A model generated the notes under the pieces. It searched no databases and had not been told where the DNA came from. It saw only the letters and a program-made list of their open reading frames with translations. DNA of 64,000 nucleotides from Anaerolineales bacterium (GTDB taxonomy: Bacteria; Chloroflexota; Anaerolineae; Anaerolineales; Villigracilaceae): contig JAHDWB010000001.1 in assembly GCA_023382595.1 (NCBI GenBank), positions 248,001-312,000 on the forward strand. Direction: 5' to 3'. Below are positions 8,537 to 16,331 of the stretch, piece by piece (the first letter of the stretch is position 1; the number at the start of each line of letters is the position of its first letter). The translations under genes were made by a program, and so were the position numbers.

Positions 8537-9559
8537 TCACAACAGCCTCGGCTGTCCCTCCTCCGTGTACTCGTACCCCAAATGCTCATACGCGGATTTG
8601 GTCGCCACTCGTCCCTGCGGCGTGCGGTCGAGAAAACCCAATTGCAGAAGATACGGCTCGACCACATCCATGATCGTATCCTGCTCCTCGCTGATGGACG
8701 CGGCAATAGTGTTCAAGCCCACCGGTCCGCCGCTGTATTTTTCGATGATGGTCTTCAGCACGCGGCGGTCCACATCGTCCAAACCGAGCGGATCGACCTG
8801 CAGCAAGTCCAACGCTTCCCTGGCGACGTTCTGCGTGATGACACCATCCGCGCGGACTTGGGCAAAGTCCCTGACGCGGCGCAGGAGACGCAACGCAATA
8901 CGCGGAGTCCCGCGCGCGCGCCTCGCCACCTCGCCGATGCCTGATTCGTCGGCGGAGACCTTGAGCATCCCCGACGCCCTTGTGACGATCTGCTTCATCG
9001 CTTCGATGTCGTAATAATCCAAACGATAGACCGCGCCAAAGCGCGCGCGCAGCGGAGCCGTGACCAACGCCAGCCGCGTCGTCGCTCCGACCACAGTAAA
9101 CCGTGGCAGTTTCAGGCGGATGGAACGAGCCGAAGGTCCCTTACCGATGACGATATCCAGCGAGTAATCCTCCATGGCGGGATACAGCACTTCCTCCACG
9201 GCGCGTCCGAGGCGGTGGATTTCGTCAATGAAGAGCACATCCCCCGCGCGGAGATTGGTGAGGATGGCGGCAAGGTCGCCCGCGCGCTCGATGGCGGGAC
9301 CCGCCGTCACCTTGACGTTAACTCCCATCTCGTTGCCGAGCACATGCGCTAGCGTGGTCTTCCCCAAACCGGGCGGACCGTAGAACAGGACGTGATCCAA
9401 CGCCTCACTGCGATGCTTCGCCGCATCGATGAGAATGGACAGATTTTCCCTGACCTGATCCTGACCGATGATATCCGCCAGCCTCTGCGGACGCAGGGCG
9501 TTATCCACGCGGTCATCAGGTTTGGATTCGGGGTCGAGAGGGCGGGATGATTTAGCCAT
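8537..9559 (-). CDS. ruvB: Holliday junction branch-migration helicase RuvB
   Basis: The protein starts [11 protein letters not shown] and contains [18 protein letters not shown], Walker [15 protein letters not shown], Walker [22 protein letters not shown], sensor motif [18 protein letters not shown] and the C-terminal winged-helix domain ending RTPQGRVAT and [10 protein letters not shown]. As a hexameric AAA+ motor with RuvA it drives branch migration of Holliday junctions in recombinational repair. ruvA and ruvC are not in the window. The ATG at 9559 is chosen because the domain begins there and a TATAAT box lies 7 nt before it; an in-frame upstream start at 9598 would run through that promoter. 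Confidence 0.97.
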   Translation of the reverse strand: MAKSSRPLDPESKPDDRVDNALRPQRLADIIGQDQVRENLSILIDAAKHRSEALDHVLFYGPPGLGKTTLAHVLGNEMGVNVKVTAGPAIERAGDLAAILTNLRAGDVLFIDEIHRLGRAVEEVLYPAMEDYSLDIVIGKGPSARSIRLKLPRFTVVGATTRLALVTAPLRARFGAVYRLDYYDIEAMKQIVTRASGMLKVSADESGIGEVARRARGTPRIALRLLRRVRDFAQVRADGVITQNVAREALDLLQVDPLGLDDVDRRVLKTIIEKYSGGPVGLNTIAASISEEQDTIMDVVEPYLLQLGFLDRTPQGRVATKSAYEHLGYEYTEEGQPRLL

Positions 9560-9566
9560 AAAGGCG

Positions 9567-9572
9567 ATTATA
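9567..9572 (-). promoter_or_regulatory. -10 box of ruvB, leaderless arrangement
   Basis: TATAAT sits 7 bases before the ruvB ATG. With normal promoter geometry the transcript would begin at or next to the A of ATG. No Shine-Dalgarno sequence is present. A clear -35 box is not visible. Confidence 0.55.
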
Positions 9573-9629
9573 CCCTCCATGCCGTTGCAAGCGAGCACAG
9601 CGAACGAAACATCCTCCTCATAAGTAAAA

Positions 9630-9705
9630 GATTGCTTCGGGCTGTGGTTTCGATACGGGCGGGAAGGACACCCGCCCTACTCAACCACCAGCCATCGCAA
9701 TGACA
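9630..9705. repeat. Nested dispersed repeats between riboswitch terminator and ruvB
   Basis: The outer arms AGATTGCTTCGG and TCGCAATGACA match the repeat at 8461-8536. Inside is TGGTTTCGATA...CTACTCAACCA (9645-9687), the same family as the element at 16212-16331, with a GGGCGGG/CCCGCCC hairpin core. The simplest reading is one short repeat inserted into another. The remaining bases 9573-9629 show only a possible 14-codon frame ([14 protein letters not shown]) after AGGAGG, with no recognised product. Confidence 0.65.
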
Positions 9706-9707
9706 TT

Positions 9708-9748
9708 AAAAAAACCAGCAGGGATGACCCGGCATCGGTCATCCCTGC
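9708..9748 (-). terminator. Intrinsic terminator after tandem GEMM aptamers
   Basis: The minus-strand RNA has GCAGGGAUGACC, loop GAUGCC-like, GGUCAUCCCUGC (12-bp stem), then UGG and seven U. It lies 14 nt after the last aptamer, as in transcription-terminating riboswitches. Confidence 0.85.
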
Positions 9749-9761
9749 AAAACGGTTTGCT

Positions 9762-9853
9762 CTTCGGCAGTCTGGCGATCATGATCACAAAAATAATGAA
9801 CGTGATTTTAGACCCATGACTTTGCGTCATCAGGTTTCCCTGATTTTGCGTTT
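9762..9853 (-). ncRNA. GEMM / cyclic-di-GMP-I-like riboswitch aptamer 3 of 3
   Basis: The minus-strand RNA contains GCAAAAUC, a hairpin AUCAGG-GAAA-CCUGAU with a GNRA tetraloop, the GEMM core GACGCAAAGUC, then GGGUCUAAAAUCAC paired with GUGAUCAUGAUC (a tetraloop-receptor-like UCUAA...CAUGA pair) and closing GACUGCCGAA. The order matches the Vc2 class-I c-di-GMP aptamer. The terminator follows directly. Ligand specificity (c-di-GMP versus cGAMP, which differ at one core base in known variants) was not decided. Confidence 0.8.
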
Positions 9854-9938
9854 CGGCAGTCGGTCGGTCATGACCAGAACATACACTGGTTGTAGACGCT
9901 CTGACTTTGCGCCGCCGCCTTTTGGCGGTTTTGCTTTT
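9853..9938 (-). ncRNA. GEMM / cyclic-di-GMP-I-like riboswitch aptamer 2 of 3
   Basis: The minus-strand RNA has GCAAAACC, hairpin CCGCC-AAAA-GGCGG, core GGCGCAAAGUC, then GCGUCUACAACCAG paired with CUGGUCAUGACCG and the closing ACUGCCGAAAC. It abuts aptamers 1 and 3 with a period of about 88 nt. The tetraloop is AAAA rather than a standard GNRA, so docking may be weaker than in aptamer 3. Confidence 0.72.
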
Positions 9939-9939
9939 T

Positions 9940-10019
9940 TCGGCAACCCTGGTCATCATGGCTCAGTTCAGCTTTAGATGCAGGGCTTTGCTCGGCTGGG
10001 TTTTCCACAGCCTTGCTCT
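9940..10019 (-). ncRNA. GEMM / cyclic-di-GMP-I-like riboswitch aptamer 1 of 3
   Basis: The minus-strand RNA has GAGCAAGG, a hairpin GGCUGUGG-AAAA-CCCAGCC, core GAGCAAAGCC, then GCAUCUAAAGCU and GAGCCAUGAUGACC (CAUC/GAUG and CCUG/CAGG pairs) and closing GGUUGCCGA, which pairs with GCAA at the 5' side. It begins 45 bases after the stop of the membrane-fusion gene. An AT-rich segment GCAATAATATAAATG just upstream could hold its -10 box. Confidence 0.7.
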
Positions 10020-10064
10020 TTATCGGAGCATTTATATTATTGCATTTTTCGACGCGAAATTCAA

Positions 10065-11192
10065 TCACTCACTTGTTCTAAAAATCGTTTCGACCGTCAT
10101 GCCCCATTTCAGGCGCGGATCGGCGTCGTCCACACGGATGCGGACGGTGTAGAGGATGTCGCCGCCCTGCTGGATGAAGGCATTGCTGATCGCGGTCACA
10201 ACGCCGCTCAATTCCACTCCGGGCAGGGCATCGGGGACGATGGTCACGCTTTGACCGACGCGCAGTTCGACGACTTCCAATTCGGTCACGTCGGTGGTTT
10301 CGACGATCCACGCACTGAAATCGGCAAGACTGACCGCGCGGGTTTCAGGACCAACCTGATCGCCGACCTTTACGTTCACATCCGCGATCATCCCATTGAA
10401 CGGCGCAGTGATGACATAATTCGCAAGCGTGTCTTTCGCGGCATCGAGGTTGGCTTTGGCAAGCGCAAGCTGGTCGGCATTGGGACCATCGAGGCTGATC
10501 TCATATTGATACTTTGCCTCGGCTTCCGCGGCAAGCGCACCGTCATACGCGGCTTTGACCGTGTCGCGTCGGCGGATCTCCTCCTCCAACGCACGGATGG
10601 CGCCGTTCAATTCATTTTGCGCATCCTCCAGATCATCTTCAGCCGTCTGGCGGCGCGAATTGTTCTCGTCCAAGTCCTTATACTTGTCAAATTCGTCCTG
10701 CGCATCTTTCAAGTCATCGCGCGCATCCTGCACATCCGCTTCAAGGTCTTCGATGCGGTCTTCGATACCGTCCACATCCAAATCATCCCATGCCTCCTCC
10801 GCCCGTGCGCGGACGACCTGCGCGTCCATATACGCCTGCCAGAGGCGGGCGCGATCCCCGCTTTCATTGCGGAGCAGGGCATCGTAGGCATTCTGCGCGA
10901 CAAGAAGCTGCGCCTCCGCCGCCCCCGCATTTGCGAGGCGCATCAGAACATCGCCCTCGCTGACGGTATCCCCCGCCTGCACAAGTACTTCCGCCACGAT
11001 GCCGCGCGCCAAAAAACTCAGGCTCGTCCCGCGGACCGGAACCAGCCGACCCTCGGCGATGACATCATTCACAGCAGCAACCGCCCCCGCATCAAACTCA
11101 GGAGCTGCGGGAGTTTGTTCCGCCCCACACGCTGCAAGGAATAACGCCAGCGCGGCGAACAAGGAAATCAAGATCTGTACATTTTTCTTCAT
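10065..11192 (-). CDS. HlyD/MacA-type membrane-fusion lipoprotein
   Basis: The ATG at 11192 has AAGAAGG about 6 bases upstream and gives a lipoprotein signal, MKKNVQILISLF...LAACGAE, with the lipobox cysteine at LAAC. A lipoyl-like half-motif (VEVLVQAGDTVSEGDVLMRL) is followed by a long acidic coiled coil (about residues 100-190, rich in D, E, R and L), the second lipoyl half ITAPFNGMIADVNVKVGDQV and a beta-barrel domain. This is the periplasmic-adaptor architecture that couples ABC permeases such as MacB to export. It is the last gene of the long exporter/sensor run and follows the permease start-to-stop gap closely. The substrate is unknown. Confidence 0.88.
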   Translation of the reverse strand: MKKNVQILISLFAALALFLAACGAEQTPAAPEFDAGAVAAVNDVIAEGRLVPVRGTSLSFLARGIVAEVLVQAGDTVSEGDVLMRLANAGAAEAQLLVAQNAYDALLRNESGDRARLWQAYMDAQVVRARAEEAWDDLDVDGIEDRIEDLEADVQDARDDLKDAQDEFDKYKDLDENNSRRQTAEDDLEDAQNELNGAIRALEEEIRRRDTVKAAYDGALAAEAEAKYQYEISLDGPNADQLALAKANLDAAKDTLANYVITAPFNGMIADVNVKVGDQVGPETRAVSLADFSAWIVETTDVTELEVVELRVGQSVTIVPDALPGVELSGVVTAISNAFIQQGGDILYTVRIRVDDADPRLKWGMTVETIFRTSE

Positions 11193-11256
11193 GGAAACCT
11201 TCTTTATATAAATGATTATCGTTGCTTCGTCATTCGTTCTTCGCAATGACGGTTTG

Positions 11257-13692
11257 TTACTCGTACGCCAGCACTTCCCGGATGGTCAGCCGCGCCGCGG
11301 AACGGGCAGGCATGACCGAGCCCAACACGGAAAGCAGCAGCACCAAACCAAGCCAAATGGCATAGCCCATATAGGTGAATACCACGTCAATAGGCGTCTC
11401 GAAGATCGCCAAACTTACGATGGTGGACAGCAAATAGGTGAACGGGATGGACAGCACGATCGCCAGCCCGAACGAGATCAACCCGATCACAAAACCCTCG
11501 CCGATGACCGTCCGCATGACAGCGCGGTCGTCCGCGCCGATGGCACGCATGATGCCGATCTCGCGCGTGCGCTCGAGCACGTTCATGCCCATCGTGCCGG
11601 TCAACCCCATCGCGCCGACGATGGCAGTCAGGATCGCCATGATGAGCAGGAAAACGATCAGGATGTCCAAACTTTCAGAAACTGAATCAAGCGAGGCTGA
11701 GCCTGATTCGGCTTGTCTCACCCGAAACCCCAGCGCGCGGAAATGATCATCCAGTTGCTCCGCCATTGCATCCTGATAGGCGCGTCCATGTTCTTCGGTC
11801 ACCACACGGAAAGAAAAGGAGCGGTTGGTGAGATTGAGCACCCGTTCGGCGTATTCCAACGGCGTGTAGGCTAATACACCCTCATACCCAATGAATTTGA
11901 AGATCCCCACCACCTCCCAGACTTCATCGCGACCGTTCACTTTGAGGTAGATCGAATCGCCGGGCTGTAAGCCGGGATAGAACTTGAGAACGGATTCGCT
12001 GACCGCGATCTTGCGGACATCCTCCGCCGCGATGAATCGTCCCGATACCATCAACGGATCGACCAGTTCACTGTTCGCAGGCGGCGCAAGCAGGTTGACA
12101 CTGTCCGCCACCGCGCCATCGGGATACAACAACTCCGTGCCGATGAACTGCCAGCCTTCCACGCGCTGCACGCCATCGATCTGGGATGCAGCACGCTGTA
12201 CCTCCGAAATACGGTAGGGACGGTCAAAGTCGAGCGTGACATCGGCGCGGAAATAACTGCCGATCTGGTCGGTGTAATCGCGCAGGCTGGTGCGCACATT
12301 GAAGACGGCGATGAAAATCGCGCCGCCCATGGTGAGCGTGAACAGGGTCAGCACCAGACGCCCGCGCCTGCGGAAGGTGTTGCGCAGGGAAATGATAAAC
12401 GGACGCGGCACATGGATCCCGCGCAAGGCAAGGATGCGCGTCAGGCGCACCAGCATCCAATCCAGCCAGCTGACGCGCGTTTTCTGTCCCGCCGCCTGCG
12501 GCTTGGACTCGTCGCCAGTCAGGTCATTGCTCAACGCGCGCAGCACCGTGATCCGCGAGCCGTTCAACACAGGCGAGAGTCCCGCCACCAGCGGCACCAA
12601 CAATCCGACCGCGATCTGCACGATGAGCGCCAGCGGCACGATCCGATACCCAAGCAGATTGAAGTTCAACATCGTAGCGATGTAATCCGACAACAGATAG
12701 GCGCCCCATCCACCGGCGGGAATGGCGATCAACAACGCCATCACGGCAAATGCCATGATGAGCGTGAGATACATATAGAAGACCTGATGATTCCGCCCGC
12801 CGACCAATTTCATCACACCGATGTGGCGCAAATGCTGGTTAAGCAGCGCGCTCAGAGTGTTCGCGATCAACGAACTGGAGAGGAACACGATCAACACACC
12901 CAGCGCCAGCAGAATACCGAGCACGGCGTTCAAGATGTCGGTCAGGGGATGCTTGTTCCTTTCCGAATAGCGGATGCGCGAAACGGTCGTACCGTTCTTC
13001 TCAAGTTTGGCGCGCAGATCACCGCCTACATTGCGGATGTGCGCCAGATCGTTCGGATTCTCCAGAACCGTTGCATAGACGCGGTTGAACGTCTGCGGCT
13101 GGCGCAGGGTTTGCATGGTATCCATGTCGGTGAAGGCGAAAGGCGGCGCAAGGAAATCCCCCGCGCCCGTGCTGGTATCCTGCACGAGCCCGACCACCTT
13201 CAATCTCTTCAACGACCCATCCGACAATTCAAAGACAAGGTCCTCGCCGACGGAAACGTCGATCTTTTCCAGAACTTTCTTATCGATGATGATCTCGTTC
13301 TTGCCCGCCTCGGACTCCCCTTCAATTGGTATCAGCAAATTGACCTTGTTCTCGCGGAAACTTTCCATCGCGATCAGGTCAATAGTCACCCACTGGGCGC
13401 TGGTCTCCGTCCGCACGCGGTAGTTGATAGTGCGCCGTCCCTCCACATCCTTGATGCCCGGTGAATTCCGAATGGACGAGAGCACATCCTGGTCAATACC
13501 GGAGGTGCGCAAATCGATATTGCTGGGATTGTTCGCCGCATACGAAACGTCCATATCGTTGGAGATGATCACATAGGTCCCTGCGATGACTCCAATGGAA
13601 AATACGCCCACTGCAATGGAAAACACCACCAGCAGGGTGCGCGCCTTGCTGTCCCATAGATCGTGAAATACTTTACGCCAGCGTGGTCTCAT
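11257..13692 (-). CDS. ABC transporter permease with two FtsX/MacB modules
   Basis: An 811-residue protein with two repeats of the MacB/LolC layout: an N-terminal helix (TLLVVFSIAVGVFSIGVIAGTY), an extracytoplasmic domain with YAANNPSNIDLRTS, three helices around residues 250-370, then a second helix near residue 450 (NTFRRRGRLVLTLFTLTMGG), a second soluble domain and three final helices. The ending TIREVLAYE is typical of such permeases. It should work with the LolD-like ATPases at 19.3-21.2 kb and the fusion protein downstream, as mechanotransmission ABC exporters do. The ATG lies 4 bases after the kinase stop upstream, so cotranscription is likely. Transported compound unknown. Confidence 0.92.
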   Translation of the reverse strand: MRPRWRKVFHDLWDSKARTLLVVFSIAVGVFSIGVIAGTYVIISNDMDVSYAANNPSNIDLRTSGIDQDVLSSIRNSPGIKDVEGRRTINYRVRTETSAQWVTIDLIAMESFRENKVNLLIPIEGESEAGKNEIIIDKKVLEKIDVSVGEDLVFELSDGSLKRLKVVGLVQDTSTGAGDFLAPPFAFTDMDTMQTLRQPQTFNRVYATVLENPNDLAHIRNVGGDLRAKLEKNGTTVSRIRYSERNKHPLTDILNAVLGILLALGVLIVFLSSSLIANTLSALLNQHLRHIGVMKLVGGRNHQVFYMYLTLIMAFAVMALLIAIPAGGWGAYLLSDYIATMLNFNLLGYRIVPLALIVQIAVGLLVPLVAGLSPVLNGSRITVLRALSNDLTGDESKPQAAGQKTRVSWLDWMLVRLTRILALRGIHVPRPFIISLRNTFRRRGRLVLTLFTLTMGGAIFIAVFNVRTSLRDYTDQIGSYFRADVTLDFDRPYRISEVQRAASQIDGVQRVEGWQFIGTELLYPDGAVADSVNLLAPPANSELVDPLMVSGRFIAAEDVRKIAVSESVLKFYPGLQPGDSIYLKVNGRDEVWEVVGIFKFIGYEGVLAYTPLEYAERVLNLTNRSFSFRVVTEEHGRAYQDAMAEQLDDHFRALGFRVRQAESGSASLDSVSESLDILIVFLLIMAILTAIVGAMGLTGTMGMNVLERTREIGIMRAIGADDRAVMRTVIGEGFVIGLISFGLAIVLSIPFTYLLSTIVSLAIFETPIDVVFTYMGYAIWLGLVLLLSVLGSVMPARSAARLTIREVLAYE

Positions 13693-13696
13693 AATC

Positions 13697-15766
13697 CTAC
13701 TTCAACAACTCATTCAATTCATCCGCCGAATACGGCTTGACCGTCACATCTTTCACGCCTCCGCGCAGGTACTGGGTCACGCGCTCGGGATTGATGGCGG
13801 AGGTCAGGACGACCGTTTTCGGGGCGAGTCCGGCTTGGGAAATGGCTGTCAGCACATCGGTCAGAGGAAGCGATGCGATGTTCTCATCCACAAGGATCAG
13901 ATCGGCGGCTGGGAGATCTGCCAAGTCCAGCGATTGCGTCAACGTGACCTTTGTTCCTTTGAGAAGTTCCGTGAGCAGATGCGCCCAATCGTCATTGTCG
14001 TCGATCAGCAGGATATTCTTCACGTCTCCTGCCCGGACCTGATCACTGGTCACCCGTCCCTGAGGCATGAATAATGCGACGGTGGTGCCCCTGCCGGGTT
14101 CACTGACGAGGTCGATGCGTCCCTGCAACTGTGACACGACATGCATTGCCGCGGGCAGCCCCAGACCATGATGCGGGATGCCGCGCGTGCTGAAGAACGG
14201 CGACCAGGCTTTCTGGATGGTTTCCTCGCTCATGCCCGCGCCATCGTCTTCGATGTCAATTTCAAGGACGCCGCGCTCATCGGTGGGATGCACGCGCACT
14301 TTGACCGATCTCGCGCCCGCTTCGGCGGCGTTCTGCAAGATATTGCCAACAGCGCGGGTGAGCTGGGTCGAATCGGCGATGACATACGCAGCGGCGGGAT
14401 CAATCTTCACCTGCATGGCATCCGGTGAAATGCCGCGCTGGATTGCCGCAGTTTGGATCACATCCGCGACGAGCACGGGGCGCGGTTTCATCTCACGCAC
14501 CGCGCCGATAAGCTGTTCCTTGACTTGCACGATCTGCGCCGCACTTTCGGCGATCATCTCGAGGTCTTCGCTCAACGAGGCGGTATCCACTTTCCCTTCG
14601 GCGATCTCGTCCTGCAGGCGGGCAACCGTCAGCGAGATGGGAAGCGTCTTGTTGCCGATCCAGTGGATGGCTTCGGTGGTGGCGGTGGTCAGCGCTTCAA
14701 AGACCTTGTTGCGCAGGATCTCCGCGTGCGCTTCCTTAAGTTCCTCGATGAGGTGCGCGTTGTTGATCGCCACTGCGAGATGCTCCGCCATCGTCAACAA
14801 TGTGGTGATGTCGTCTTCGCTGAAGGCGCGTTCTTCGGAGGATTGAATGGTAACTGCGCCGAGCGTCCTGCCGCCGTAGATGAGGGGCAGTGCCATTTCG
14901 GAACGGGTGTGCGGCAGGTGCGGATTCTTGAAATGCACGCGTTCCTCGCCCACATCCAATGCGATGCGCGCTTCGCCCATGGCAATACACGCGCCGATCA
15001 TCGAGTCGGTGCCGACTTTGAGTTTGTGCCCGTCCGCGACCATGGCTTTGCCCGCCTTGCCGTATCCCGCGCGGAGCACGGCATACTCGCCCGCATCATC
15101 CAGCAGGAAGATGCCCGCGTAGTACAAGCCGTATGCCTCGCAGATGATGTCCACTGTCCGAGGAAGCAGGGCTTCGAGATCAAGAATGGAGGTCACCTCC
15201 CTGCCGACGCGGTTGGCGGCTTTCAGCAAACGCGAGCGGCGCTCCGCCTGCCGGTGCAATCTGGAATTCTGTATGGCAATCGCGAGCTGGTCTGCCATGG
15301 TTTGCAGGGCGGCGATGTCCTCTTCGTGGAAGGCAGCCTCCTCGGTGGATTGAACCGTAAGTGCGCCGATCGCTTCATCCCCAACGATGAGCGGAAGCGC
15401 CATCTCGGAGCGGGTCTGCGGCAGGTGCGGATTCTCGAAGAAGACTGCCTCCTCGCCCACATCCAAAGCGATGCGTCCCTGACGGTTGGCAATGGATGCG
15501 CCGATCATCGAATTCCCGCCAACGGCGAGACGATGTCCTTCGTTGATCATTGCCCTGCCCGCCTCGCCGCGTCCCGCCGCAAGGACGGCGTATTCCTTTT
15601 TCTCGTCCAGCAGGAAGACACCCGCATAGTAAAAGCCGAACTCGTCACAGATAATGTCCACAACGCGGTGGAAGAGTTCGTACGGATCAAGAAGAGCGGT
15701 GATATTCTTCGCGGCGCGCGCGGAAGCGTTCATTAATTTCAGATGGCGTTGAATGTCGTTTGTCAT
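13697..15766 (-). CDS. Hybrid histidine kinase, GAF-GAF-HATPase-receiver
   Basis: This 689-residue soluble protein has two similar GAF domains (about 20-165 and 200-345; each contains NPHLP(Q/H)TRSEMALPL), a dimerisation helix with the likely phospho-accepting histidine in EAIHWIGNK, an ATPase domain with N-box NILQNAAEAG, G1 DDGAGM and G2 HHGLGLPAAM, and a C-terminal receiver (ILLIDDNDDW, DLILVDENIA, VKPYSADEL). No transmembrane segment is seen, so it senses a cytoplasmic signal. The two GAF domains look like an internal duplication. It lies inside the ABC exporter run and probably acts with the receiver protein upstream of it. Confidence 0.9.
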   Translation of the reverse strand: MTNDIQRHLKLMNASARAAKNITALLDPYELFHRVVDIICDEFGFYYAGVFLLDEKKEYAVLAAGRGEAGRAMINEGHRLAVGGNSMIGASIANRQGRIALDVGEEAVFFENPHLPQTRSEMALPLIVGDEAIGALTVQSTEEAAFHEEDIAALQTMADQLAIAIQNSRLHRQAERRSRLLKAANRVGREVTSILDLEALLPRTVDIICEAYGLYYAGIFLLDDAGEYAVLRAGYGKAGKAMVADGHKLKVGTDSMIGACIAMGEARIALDVGEERVHFKNPHLPHTRSEMALPLIYGGRTLGAVTIQSSEERAFSEDDITTLLTMAEHLAVAINNAHLIEELKEAHAEILRNKVFEALTTATTEAIHWIGNKTLPISLTVARLQDEIAEGKVDTASLSEDLEMIAESAAQIVQVKEQLIGAVREMKPRPVLVADVIQTAAIQRGISPDAMQVKIDPAAAYVIADSTQLTRAVGNILQNAAEAGARSVKVRVHPTDERGVLEIDIEDDGAGMSEETIQKAWSPFFSTRGIPHHGLGLPAAMHVVSQLQGRIDLVSEPGRGTTVALFMPQGRVTSDQVRAGDVKNILLIDDNDDWAHLLTELLKGTKVTLTQSLDLADLPAADLILVDENIASLPLTDVLTAISQAGLAPKTVVLTSAINPERVTQYLRGGVKDVTVKPYSADELNELLK

Positions 15767-15784
15767 CGTTTCCTCTATTAGAAG

Positions 15785-16174
15785 TTAGCGTTTAGCGGAC
15801 AGGATTCTCTGCACCAGTTCGACCAATCCCTGTTCGCGCCCTTTGACAAAGAAGGCGTTCGCGCCCTTGGAAACGGCATCCTTCGCCTTGTTGACCTCGT
15901 CATACGCCGTCAGGATCACAACCGGCAGGTCAGCTTTTTGTTTCTTCAATTCATCCAGCAGATCGAAGCCCGCATCATTCTTTGGTGTGCCGTCGAAGCC
16001 GGGCATGTTCAAGTCGAGAACAGCAATATCCACGGCATCCGCGTTTTGCGAGAAGACGTCCCGCCCCGCCGCACAATCGGATGCGGTCAGCACATCAAAG
16101 CCCGCGCGCAGGAGTGTCTTCTCCAGACTGCGCTGGATCAATCGTTCATCATCCACTAAAAGCACTGTTGTCAT
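15785..16174 (-). CDS. Single-domain response regulator (receiver)
   Basis: From the ATG at 16174 (GGAGAAATCT before it) the 129-residue product is one receiver domain: TTVLLVDDERLIQRSLEK with the acidic pair, phospho-accepting Asp in VLDLNMPGFDG, the Thr of VVILTAYDE and the Lys of FFVKGREQG. There is no output domain, so it probably relays phosphate or acts by protein contact, like CheY. It is flanked by two GAF-type histidine kinases that share the EAIHW(I/V)GNK phosphorylation motif, the likely donors. Confidence 0.92.
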   Translation of the reverse strand: MTTVLLVDDERLIQRSLEKTLLRAGFDVLTASDCAAGRDVFSQNADAVDIAVLDLNMPGFDGTPKNDAGFDLLDELKKQKADLPVVILTAYDEVNKAKDAVSKGANAFFVKGREQGLVELVQRILSAKR

Positions 16175-16211
16175 AGATTTCTCCAAAATTTTTATTTCAG
16201 AAATACCCCAT

Positions 16212-16331
16212 TGGTTGAGTAGGCGGCGGTAGCCGCCATATCGAAACCAACGAGTTTCATTAACTAAAATTGTTGTCAACGATATGTGGTTTCGATATGT
16301 AGCGCGAAAATCACGCGCCACTACTCAACCA
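16212..16331. repeat. MITE-like element with TGGTTGAGTAG terminal inverted repeats
   Basis: A 120-bp element bounded by TGGTTGAGTAG and its inverse CTACTCAACCA, with internal inverted ATATCGAAACCA and TGGTTTCGATAT. It fills the gap between the two signalling genes. Its right end overlaps the last codons of the kinase gene and supplies that gene's TGA stop inside TGGTTGA. A related copy lies at 9645-9687. Confidence 0.75.

Noticed and set aside
8458-8706. 82-codon minus-strand frame spanning the repeat and the ruvB 3' end
   Set aside because: It overlaps ruvB in another frame and ends in the palindromic element, so it is not a plausible gene.
12412-13464. A 350-codon plus-strand frame opposite the FtsX-type permease
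   Set aside because: The permease on the minus strand has clear membrane helices and family motifs; the opposite frame has no recognisable domain.
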